In this document: positions 16,702 through 25,400 of the stretch, piece by piece
Position numbering within the stretch: the stretch's first letter is position 1
Layout: every line of letters begins with the position of its first letter
Source of the DNA: Candidatus Poseidoniaceae archaeon
GTDB taxonomy: Archaea; Thermoplasmatota; Poseidoniia; Poseidoniales; Poseidoniaceae
Reading direction: 5' to 3'
Assembly (NCBI GenBank): GCA_949373095.1
Contig: CASIBY010000008.1
Span: forward strand, 1 to 54,336
DNA: 54,336 nucleotides
Notes under the pieces: generated by a model
The model's input: only the letters and a program-made list of their open reading frames with translations
Database searches by the model: none
Told to the model about the DNA's origin: nothing
Position numbers and translations under genes: made by a program

Positions 16702-18651
16702 ATGACACGCCTATTCTCAGTGCTTCATCTGACTTCCCTAACGCTTGTTTTCTTGATGGTTTCCAGCGTGATGGGGCCCGCAATGAGCGCCAATCTTAGC
16801 GATGATTCCGACCCAATGAATGCTGAAGGACGGCAAGATACCTTGGATGTTGATTGCAGCGGATACACCTTTGAAGACCTCTTTGAATATGATTTTGCGC
16901 TGTTTGAACTTGAAGTGTTTGATGACTGGGCAACTGGCGATATGTTCGCTAATGCCTGGGTGAACGGTTCCAACTCCCCTATCGTCCGAGACAATCTTGA
17001 CGGTTTGTTCGAAGGTCTGCCAGGCGGCGGAAACGACTGGATCAGCACAGATGAGCGAGATGCAGTACGAAGCATTGGCCCAAAGTGCATCGCTGATATG
17101 GAAACCCGACTTGGAATGCGTGAAGGAACTCCTCACTCCGGTGGAGTGGACTGGAATGACTTTGAATTCGTAGAAGACGGAATTGGCTTGAATGAAGTAA
17201 ATCTCGTTCCTGAAGAACATCAAGAGGCTCGCACTTGCACGAACTTCGGTGCTGCTCAGGACTGTAAAGAAGTTCCAGTTTCAGTAACTGATGACATGGA
17301 AATCAGTCTTGGTTTGGCGGACGGGCAGAGTAACAACGTTCGTTGGGACCAACTCAACAATCAAGGAGTTTCGAATTTCACCATCGGTCTCAACATCACC
17401 AACATGAGCAATGCAGCATTGGTGGTCACCTTCCCGGTGCTGTCAGGATTGCGAATGTATGGTTTCCGAACGACAGACAACGCTCCAAACAGCGGCGACA
17501 CCTGCGATAACATCGGAACGCCTTCCTCCACATACTTACCCGATGGCGCACTTCAACTGACACAATTAGTTTCCTTTGACCGAACTCAATGGGACCTGAT
17601 TTGTAATGTTTTCATGGACTTCACAACCGAAGTCCCTGAGGTGAACGATGTCCCAGTGTGGACCAGTACTGTCCCCGAAAACGGAACACGGATTGGAACC
17701 AACGGTGGAACAACCATGTTCGCTGCCGCAGAGGTTGGAAACCAATGGGCAAATGATGATGACGGATGGTCCCTCGATTGCACCTTCGCTGAAGAGGGAT
17801 GGAGTATTTCTACCAATGTTTTAGGAGATTTCTTTGTGACACAACCAACGGGTTCAACGAGTTCAACAGCAACGTGCCACCCGGTTGATCCACTTGGGGC
17901 AACTGACGAAAACAACACTCGGATGTGGACGTTTGGAACCCTCTTCACATCAACCGCAGTTGTTAGCGAGGATGGTAAAACTGCAGTGATGACCGTAACA
18001 CCTACAGATTTCATTGACCAGTTCATCGTATATCCTTATGCAATGCAGGGGTCATTCGAGGTGGCAGACGATGCTTCAGGCACCGTAGCAGGTGCCCCAT
18101 CTGACATCACGCTTTCACTGGAAGGTATTCGCCCTGGAAGCTTCTCTATCGGCGGAGTGGTACAGGCTTCGAACATGCTACCGTATTCATTCATCGTTGA
18201 CCTTGGCGTATTCAAACCGAACTCAGCGCCTGTACTTTCAGTAGCCGTCAACTTTGATGGAAACAATGCAACATGGGATGCAAGCGGTATTCAATTTGAA
18301 TTGATTGGTCTAGCAAATGACCCCGACTCTGAAGCGGTTACGTTGTCCCTCACTATCTGCGGGGCAGAAACCTCTGGATTTACACAGGACAACATCAACT
18401 GGCGAGTTGATGTCTCTATCGCTATCTGTATGGCGAATGAACTGGAAACATACGACGTCATCATCACTGCAACTGATGAGTCTGGAGCCAGCACAAGTCT
18501 GGCCGTTGGAGTAAACCCTCCGGACCTTCAAGAGGACTCCACAATTGTCATTGATACGGCCGAGGATAGTGCCTTACCATCCCTATCAATGCTGGCTATT
18601 TTGTCAATGATTGGTATCGCCGCTCTTCTGGGCCGCCGTATCGATGAATGA
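16702..18651 (+). CDS. Secreted, C-terminally anchored surface protein
   Basis: 649 residues. A signal peptide (hydrophobic LTSLTLVFLMVSSVMG, cleavage likely after PAMSA, ~residue 30) and a C-terminal membrane helix (LSMLAILSMIGIAALLG) followed by RRIDE give the layout of an exported cell-surface protein. The mature part is acidic (Asp/Asn/Thr rich) and contains Cys at intervals, suggesting disulfides. It shows no catalytic motif; the last ~120 residues look like a cadherin/Ig-type beta domain (PNSAPVLSVAVNFDG, LANDPDSEAVTLSL). It follows the ABC-2 pair by 46 bases and may be a cargo or neighbour on the envelope. Confidence 0.75.
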   Translation: MTRLFSVLHLTSLTLVFLMVSSVMGPAMSANLSDDSDPMNAEGRQDTLDVDCSGYTFEDLFEYDFALFELEVFDDWATGDMFANAWVNGSNSPIVRDNLDGLFEGLPGGGNDWISTDERDAVRSIGPKCIADMETRLGMREGTPHSGGVDWNDFEFVEDGIGLNEVNLVPEEHQEARTCTNFGAAQDCKEVPVSVTDDMEISLGLADGQSNNVRWDQLNNQGVSNFTIGLNITNMSNAALVVTFPVLSGLRMYGFRTTDNAPNSGDTCDNIGTPSSTYLPDGALQLTQLVSFDRTQWDLICNVFMDFTTEVPEVNDVPVWTSTVPENGTRIGTNGGTTMFAAAEVGNQWANDDDGWSLDCTFAEEGWSISTNVLGDFFVTQPTGSTSSTATCHPVDPLGATDENNTRMWTFGTLFTSTAVVSEDGKTAVMTVTPTDFIDQFIVYPYAMQGSFEVADDASGTVAGAPSDITLSLEGIRPGSFSIGGVVQASNMLPYSFIVDLGVFKPNSAPVLSVAVNFDGNNATWDASGIQFELIGLANDPDSEAVTLSLTICGAETSGFTQDNINWRVDVSIAICMANELETYDVIITATDESGASTSLAVGVNPPDLQEDSTIVIDTAEDSALPSLSMLAILSMIGIAALLGRRIDE

Positions 18652-18699
18652 ACCGGCACAACCAAAAGGGGATGGCTGTGGGTTTTGAACGGGGAGACC

Positions 18700-20073
18700 A
18701 TGTTCACCGGCACGATTGAATCACAAAGTCACGAAGGTGGCCTGCTTGTTCGCTTTGAGGGTTCATCCCCATCACTAGATGCTATTCTCGTACTTGCGGA
18801 GAACGGAACATACGTCGGAAAAGTGGACGGGGTTCTGGGTTCAACCAGTCAACCAATGGCTCACATAGGACACATTGACCGTGAGCTCAAACTTGACGAC
18901 CTCTTGGGATCTCATGTCACTATTCGGGCCAAAAAACCACGTCAGGACCGAGAAAAATTCCGCCGTGACTCACGTGATTCCAGAGACCGCTCAGGTGGCA
19001 GTGACCGTAGAAATGATTCCCGTCATGATAATCGCAGTGATCGAGGTGAGCGAAGGGACCAAAGCTCCTCATTCAACGACAATGATTGGACATGCCCAGA
19101 ATGCAAAAATTCTAACTTTGCCTTCAGACAAGCATGTAATCGATGTGAAGCCCCACGACCTGGTGGCGGTGGAGGTTCTCGAGACAACGGAGGGCGTTCA
19201 GACCGAAGGCCACAACGAGATGGTGGACGTTACGAGCAACGTGGCGGAAACAACCGACAAGAAATTTACAATGATAATGATTGGACATGCAGAGAATGTA
19301 ATAACTCAAATTTTGCATTCCGACAAGTCTGCAACCGATGTGAAGCACCTCGCCCTGGTGGCGGTGGAGGCCGATCCGGTGGAGGCCGATCCGGTGGTGG
19401 AGACCGTGGTGGAGACCGACGCAGTGGCGGCGGTGGATACGGTGGAGGAAACCGAGGCGGAGACCGTGGTGGAGACCGACGCAGTGGCGGCGGTGGATAC
19501 GGCGGAGGCCGATCCGGTGGTGGAGACCGTGGTGGAGATCGACGCAGTGGCGGCGGTGGATACGGTGGAGGAAACCGAGGTGGAGACCGTGGTGGAGACC
19601 GACGCAGTGGCGGCGGTGGATACGGCGGAGGAAACCGAGGCGGAGACCGTGGTGGAGACCGACGCAGTGGCGGCGGTGGATACGGCGGAGACCGTGGTGG
19701 AGACCGACGCAGTAGCGGCGGAGAACGTGGTGGAGACCGACGCAGTGGTGGCGGTGGATACGGCGGAGACCGTGGTGGAGACCGACGCAGTAGCGGCGGA
19801 GAACGTGGTGGAGACCGACGCAGTGGCGGCGGTGGATACGGCGGAGAACGTGGTGGAGACCGACGCAGTAGCGGCGGAGACCGAGGCGGAGACCGTGGTG
19901 GAGACCGACGCAGTAGCGGCGGAGAACGTGGTGGAGACCGTCGTGATAACAATCGCCGTCCACAAAGCAACGACTCAAATTATCGTCATGCAAAGGGAAA
20001 ACGCCCAGGGCACGCTCACAATCGAGGACCAAACGACCTCCAACCGAAGAAGCACGACCGATACGACGATTGA
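18700..20073 (+). CDS. Gar1-like H/ACA RNP protein fused to two RanBP2 zinc fingers and an RGG tail
   Basis: 457 residues from the ATG at 18700 (an in-frame TTG lies five codons earlier). Residues 1-~80 align by eye with archaeal Gar1: GLLVRFEG, then [18 protein letters not shown] matching the Gar1 core VGKVxDVFGPVxxP, then a basic stretch. Residues ~130-149 and ~195-214 are RanBP2-type zinc fingers ([21 protein letters not shown]-x-C-x2-C-x3-N-x6-C-x2-C), the single-stranded-RNA-binding type found in FUS and ZRANB2. Residues ~220-425 are nearly pure [16 protein letters not shown] repeats, followed by a basic tail. Gar1 is a core subunit of the H/ACA pseudouridylation RNP. A glycine-arginine (GAR) region is known from eukaryotic Gar1, whereas characterised archaeal Gar1 proteins are short. 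Probable functions are RNA modification or RNP assembly, with the tail promoting RNA binding or condensation. Confidence 0.85.
   Translation: MFTGTIESQSHEGGLLVRFEGSSPSLDAILVLAENGTYVGKVDGVLGSTSQPMAHIGHIDRELKLDDLLGSHVTIRAKKPRQDREKFRRDSRDSRDRSGGSDRRNDSRHDNRSDRGERRDQSSSFNDNDWTCPECKNSNFAFRQACNRCEAPRPGGGGGSRDNGGRSDRRPQRDGGRYEQRGGNNRQEIYNDNDWTCRECNNSNFAFRQVCNRCEAPRPGGGGGRSGGGRSGGGDRGGDRRSGGGGYGGGNRGGDRGGDRRSGGGGYGGGRSGGGDRGGDRRSGGGGYGGGNRGGDRGGDRRSGGGGYGGGNRGGDRGGDRRSGGGGYGGDRGGDRRSSGGERGGDRRSGGGGYGGDRGGDRRSSGGERGGDRRSGGGGYGGERGGDRRSSGGDRGGDRGGDRRSSGGERGGDRRDNNRRPQSNDSNYRHAKGKRPGHAHNRGPNDLQPKKHDRYDD
19356..19950 (+). repeat. Coding minisatellite encoding RGG/GYGG repeats
   Basis: About 600 bases of near-identical units built from GGTGGAGACCGACGCAGT, GGCGGCGGTGGATACGGC and GGAGGAAACCGAGGC blocks, repeated in several orders with units of ~39-66 bases. 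The low-complexity DNA keeps all frames open on both strands, which creates long false frames there. Copy number is expected to vary between strains and to be hard to assemble. Confidence 0.9.
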
Positions 20074-20088
20074 TTGGGGGTTGACAAC

Positions 20089-21126
20089 TTGAGCGCAGAA
20101 ACGCATTATCTCAATGCTCTGGAAGCTCTGGATGCGGGAGATAGGCCAAAAGCTCTTGAAGAAGCTAAAAATGCCACCTCCCTTGATCCTGAACATACTG
20201 AAGCATGGTCAATTTATGTTGAAGCTACCGTTCCTGCCCGTGGAGAACAAATGACCATGCTCGATGCGGCCCAAGCACTGGCTGCCGTGAAAAAAATCGT
20301 GGCCCTGGATCCATCAAGATTAGACATGTGGCTTCGCGGTGGGCGACTTATGGCCGATGACCTTGGCTTGTTACACGATGCGCTACATTGGTGGCAGAAA
20401 TGTCGTAACTACACGCCTGATGAGGCTACACCACTTGTTGAAATGGCTTCTATTCTTGCTGATATGGGTGAATATGAAGAGGCTCAGCGCAGGCTGGAAG
20501 CAATTCTTGAAGAAAATATGGACGTCCCGACATCTCAATTCACTCGGATTAACGGGCTATTGAACCTAGTTAGGGCTGCTGCCAGTCAAGATTCTAAGGA
20601 AATTTTCCGACCTTATGAGAAGCACCACAATGGTTGGGAGGCCATCCGACAAAAAATGAAGAAGCCCCCTATGTCTGAGAATTTTATTTTCCTCATGGTG
20701 TCGGTTCCACTTCTTTTGGTGGTGATTTATTTCTCGCAACAATTCGCAGGACAAGGATGGGGTTCATTTTGTCTGACAACCATGGTCATTCTGTTCATCG
20801 TCTTGTTTTCGATGAGGACTGCAAAACGTTGGTTCCAACTTATCAATCGTCCCGCATTCAATCTATTGAGGGCTATGAATTTTGAAGCGTCTACCGGTCA
20901 TACGGTCCTCCAAGAAGACATTCGCACCTCTATTCTCTACATGTATATCATGCAACGAAAACCCAGGCCATGGCAGGAACGCATGCTCAAAATCATTGAT
21001 AGAGGCGCATCTCTTCCGAAGAATTGGAAGCCTCGACTCCCTGATTTTGAGGCCCACCACTCATACTTAGAAGACTTCGTTGAGGAAGACGATTATGAGG
21101 GCTTGCGCCCTTACGAAGAAGAATGA
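20089..21126 (+). CDS. TPR-repeat protein with a pair of membrane helices
   Basis: 345 residues from a TTG start preceded by GGGGGTTG (another TTG lies 15 bases upstream, right after the Gar1 stop). Residues ~1-165 are tetratricopeptide-type helical repeats (ALEALDAGDRPKALEEAKNA, then ~38-residue periodicity with MASILADMGEYEEAQRRLEA). A central membrane hairpin follows at ~200-245 (FIFLMVSVPLLLVVIYF, LTTMVILFIVLFSM). The C-terminal ~90 residues are soluble, with an acidic end. TPR domains mediate protein-protein contacts, so this is probably a membrane scaffold facing the cytoplasm. It runs in the same direction as the Gar1 fusion, 15 bases away, and is likely co-transcribed. Confidence 0.75.
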   Translation: MSAETHYLNALEALDAGDRPKALEEAKNATSLDPEHTEAWSIYVEATVPARGEQMTMLDAAQALAAVKKIVALDPSRLDMWLRGGRLMADDLGLLHDALHWWQKCRNYTPDEATPLVEMASILADMGEYEEAQRRLEAILEENMDVPTSQFTRINGLLNLVRAAASQDSKEIFRPYEKHHNGWEAIRQKMKKPPMSENFIFLMVSVPLLLVVIYFSQQFAGQGWGSFCLTTMVILFIVLFSMRTAKRWFQLINRPAFNLLRAMNFEASTGHTVLQEDIRTSILYMYIMQRKPRPWQERMLKIIDRGASLPKNWKPRLPDFEAHHSYLEDFVEEDDYEGLRPYEEE

Positions 21127-21127
21127 A

Positions 21128-22393
21128 TCACGTTCCAGCAGTGTAATCGTCAAGGTAGGCGGTTTGTTGCGGAGATAGCGAATCTATGCTAAAGCCCAAT
21201 GTAGCTAATTTTGTTGTAGCAAGGTCTGAATCTTGTTCCTTAGAGATGTCATACACGACCGGGTCCATTGTGGCGGCTTCTTCAGCAAGGCGAACCAGAG
21301 CAAGATATTGATTTGCAAATGACATGTCCATCACCTCGGAGGGGTGCCCTTCAGCAGCGGCGAGGTTGACTAGACGGCCGTCAGCGAGCAAGAAGATGCA
21401 TCTTCCATCAGCCATGGTGTACTCGTCATTATTATCGCGAATTGTTCGCACTCCCTTTGAAACCGATTTCAAGTCTTCAATGTTGATTTCGCAATCATAG
21501 TGTCCGGTGTTGGCGACGATCGCCCCGTCCTTCATGGATTCGAAATGACGCTTGACAATGACGTCCATCATGCCTGTTGCAGTGCAGAATATGTCACCAA
21601 GGGCTGCGGCTTCATCCATCTTCATGACTCTGAAACCATCCATGACAGCTCGCAATGCCGGTAGTGGGTCGATTTCAGTGATGATTACATTCGCTCCCAT
21701 CCCTTTCGCACGCATGGCCAAACCCCGACCACAATGTCCGTAACCTGAAACGACAAACGTTTTTCCAGCAATGAGAACAGAGGTTGCTCTCAGAATTCCG
21801 TCTATAGTTGACTGACCTGTCCCGTACACGTTGTCAAAGTCCCACTTTGTGATGGCGTCATTTACGGCGATCACTGGATATCGTAAGTCTCCAGCCTTGC
21901 CCATGGCCCGCAAGCGGTGGACTCCAGTTGTGGTCTCCTCAGTCCCCCCAAGAACGCCTTCTGCGTACTCAGAGCGTTTTCCATGGACACGGACGATGAG
22001 GTCGGCTCCGTCGTCAAGTGTGAGAGTTGGTTTGAACTCAAGCGTCTTGTCAATACACCAGTAGAAGTCATTGACATCTTGGCCGTGCCAAGCGTGAACG
22101 GAGTATCCCTCACGAGCGAGCCAAGCCGCAACGTCGTCTTGTGTGGATAACGGGTTGCATCCTGACCATGAGATTTCTGCACCTGCTGCAGCAATGGTTT
22201 CGATCAATACAGCAGTCTCTTTGGTTACGTGTAGGCAACCAGCAACTCGCATGCCCTTCAGCGGCTTGATTTTCTCGGCCTCATCTCGAAGTGCTTTGAG
22301 CACAGGCATTCGCGCTCGGGCCCAATCTACGCGCAGTGCGCCTTCATCTGCAAGCCCAAGGTCGGCAACCGTATACGTCTCGCCTTTGTCCAT
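21128..22393 (-). CDS. ahcY: S-adenosyl-L-homocysteine hydrolase
   Basis: 421 residues, the shorter archaeal/thermophile size class. It hydrolyses S-adenosylhomocysteine to adenosine and homocysteine in the methylation cycle, using tightly bound NAD. Visible motifs are the substrate region HVTKETAVLIETIAAAGAEI, the catalytic-pocket NDAITKWDFDNVYGTGQS, and the Rossmann GYGHCGRGLAMRAKGMGANV (GxGxxG). The C-terminal end DDYTAGT lacks the KPxxYRY extension of bacterial and eukaryotic enzymes. It converges on the TPR gene with one base between stops and is separated from the giant surface-protein gene upstream by 73 bases. Confidence 0.97.
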   Translation of the reverse strand: MDKGETYTVADLGLADEGALRVDWARARMPVLKALRDEAEKIKPLKGMRVAGCLHVTKETAVLIETIAAAGAEISWSGCNPLSTQDDVAAWLAREGYSVHAWHGQDVNDFYWCIDKTLEFKPTLTLDDGADLIVRVHGKRSEYAEGVLGGTEETTTGVHRLRAMGKAGDLRYPVIAVNDAITKWDFDNVYGTGQSTIDGILRATSVLIAGKTFVVSGYGHCGRGLAMRAKGMGANVIITEIDPLPALRAVMDGFRVMKMDEAAALGDIFCTATGMMDVIVKRHFESMKDGAIVANTGHYDCEINIEDLKSVSKGVRTIRDNNDEYTMADGRCIFLLADGRLVNLAAAEGHPSEVMDMSFANQYLALVRLAEEAATMDPVVYDISKEQDSDLATTKLATLGFSIDSLSPQQTAYLDDYTAGT

Positions 22394-22466
22394 GATTCTG
22401 CGGAATCAGCGGAAGCATAAGAACCAGAGCATGCGCCCTGCTTCATTCCTTAACGACTTATGCGTA

Positions 22467-25400
22467 TCACTGCTGTGATTGAGCGTACTGGACTGCATAT
22501 TGCTGAGCATAGGCAGCTGCTGTCGCAGCATCATAACCTTGTCCAACAAATTGCTGATAGTACTGTTCGTAAATCGCCTGGTCGAATCCACCAGCGGCCG
22601 GTTGAGCGACGGCTGGCTGAGCAACAGCAGCTTGTGCTGCTGGTTGAGCGGCTGCACCTGCAGCATCTCCACCAACGTATTGTGCAGCGAATGCACGAGC
22701 AGTCTCTTCAGGGTAGCCCTGAGCGATGAGTTGCTGGACATATTGCTCTGTTGGGTCAAGTGCATCGGTGCCAAAGGCGCCACTCATGTCTCCAAAGGCA
22801 TCTTCCTTTTCTCCACCACGGCGCATGAACATCAAGGTCCCTACGATGATAAGGAGAAGGAGTCCTCCTGCAGCGATCAACATTGTTGAGTCCAGTCCAT
22901 CCGAACCACCTTCAGTACCGTCTCCGGAAGGAGTTGCATCAGCCCAAAGTCCTGTGGCTGGGTCATAACTCCAAGCTCCAGACCATTCACACTCGTCATT
23001 GTCGTTCATGATCCAGCGTCCACCAGCCGCTTCTGCGGCAGGGTCGATTTCAGTGCCTTGACAGATTGGAAGGTTGATGGTAATCTCTCGGTAGATACGG
23101 TCTACGTCCTTGTCTGCATCAGCGCCTTCGTACACCAAGAGGTAGATGGTCACTGCCTGAGAGGTTTCGTTATTGTAAAGGCTCTTCAAGTTAAGAGTAA
23201 GTTCCCAGTTGTCTCCATTAGAAAGCTTGTCGGTCTTTTCCCAAAGTTGGTTTCCTTCGCCTAGGCGGTCCTCGCTCAAGTTGTATTTCTGAAGACTATC
23301 TAGGGCAAAATCACCGCTGTTGAAAGCGACTTCAATGTACACGTCGTTATCTTCAGAACCGCTCAAGATTTGACCACTCAAGGTGATGTTATTGTCGGTG
23401 TATTGAGTTCCATTACTGGATTCCTGCGTCCATGTGAAGTCCACAGGCTCGTCGCCCATACCTTCAGCAAGAATCACGAAATACATTCGGTATTCATCCG
23501 AAACACGTCCAGCACTGTCTGTGACAGTTAGTTCAATCTTGATTTGATTCTCAATTGAACCGGTATCGTCAACTGTGACGTTTTGGAACTTGTAGGACCA
23601 CAAACCACCGCTTGCAGCAGTTTGAGTGTAAGTGTCACCGAGCAGTCGGTAGTCATCGTCGCCATATTTGGCGTCGTAGAGTACCTTCCATTCGTAACTC
23701 TCAATTCCGTTTCCACTGAGGGCGTCGGCGTCAGATGAGTTGCTTGCGTCAAAGTGGACAACCAGTTCTCCACTATCCTCTTGGAGGACGATTCGGTATT
23801 CATCGTAATCCACACCTTGGAAGGTTTGAGGCTCTCCCATGGTGATGAAATCCTCATATGTATCTCGTATATCGACTTCCCCGTTAGCTACTGGAATGAA
23901 TTCGTCAGCCTCAGCATCGTTGGTTTGTACGGTGACTTGCAATTGACGAGAGTGTCCTGCATCATCATGGAGATAAAGCGTAATGTGCCATTCTTCTCCC
24001 TGAGCACAGCGAGTTAGGGATGACAGGTCTGTCTTACAGAAATTCTTTACTGGCATCTGTTCAGTGGTGTGGCCCGTGTTTCCGTTTGCTAGAGAGCTTC
24101 CTGCCCAATCGTTTGGTCCATCAATGACCCAATCCGCATTCAGAGATGCTTCAGTGTCGCTGAGGAAATCAAAGGTGAGTGTAGCGTTGCTCTTCATGTA
24201 ACGCACCCTGTATCCGTTGGTATTTGGATCGTTATCTGGGACTTCTCCGTTGATGGTGATGTCTTCATTATCAAATCCAGAAGGATAGGGTGTGACTTGG
24301 TACTTCAATAGGTTTCCAAGGAGCGGGAATGTTGAGTCGTTTGCACGATTTGAATTTCCTGCAACGTCAATGGTCGTGACGAGGAGCCCTCCTTGTTGAT
24401 AACTGCAAACTCCTAGTAGCGTATCCTGGATGTTGTCATTCGAGCGAATAATACGCTGGAATTCTCCGCCATTCTCCATGTATCCTCCACCACAAGCGGT
24501 CGGTAATTCGTTCGGACTTACGTCTGAAGTGCTGATGACGCCGTTAGCGATTACAGTATCACCGAGAGCAGTGAATCCTTGGAAAGAATTGGGTGCCACG
24601 TTATCCATAATTGGGTGGTACGGGTCGGCTAAATCCATCTTTGCGTAAGTGATTTGCTTATCCGCATCGGTCTTTTCCTTGATATCTAGGTTGAACGGAA
24701 GTCGGGAGGTTGAATCCTTTCCATAGACCTGTTCACCATGCGGTGCAAAGTGAGCCTGAATTGTTCCACCAGCCGACATGAAGTTGGTTAGGACGGTCTT
24801 TCGCTGAGCAGGGTCTGCGAGTGCCTGATAGTATCCATCTCCACCTTGGTCGGTATCCTTGGCAGCATTCAAGTCCTGCATAGGTAGGATGATTTTGTCG
24901 TAATGTGTGAACCATCCAGCGTCGAAGTATTTGTCCCAGTCTCCAATCTCGTATTGAGTGTATGTCAATCCTAGGATGGCGAGATCTTCCTTGATAATTC
25001 TGGTTTCCGTTGATTTGTCTGAAAGGATAGCAATGTCAATGTTGTCAGCGAAAGTTGCATAGAAGAACTTTGGAGTTCCTTTTTGTGTTCCGTCGGTAAG
25101 TTCTCCGTAGAAACTAATGTTGTAGGTATGTCCGTCAATCCATCCATTCCATGGTGTAAACGTGACATCTGTCCTTTCTTGACTTAGCAGACTTATCGAA
25201 GGCCCTGAGTCAACCAGATGTGCTGTAGTTCCGTCGGCCATGTCCACGACTTCCATGTAGAACACGTACTCGCCTGCAAGAACTCCGTTGGTGGCTTGGA
25301 ACTCCCACGAGTGTGTCAATGCACTATCGATTGGTAGGACACAAGGGAGTGTTTGGTCGGTTTGACATGCCAGTTTCTTCGGCCTACCGATGGTAATGTC

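Noticed and set aside
18875-20092. 405-codon plus frame and 219- to 302-codon minus frames across the RGG region
   Set aside because: They are products of the low-complexity repeat, giving [13 protein letters not shown]-type or HHGLRR-type monotony, and overlap a gene with clear domains.
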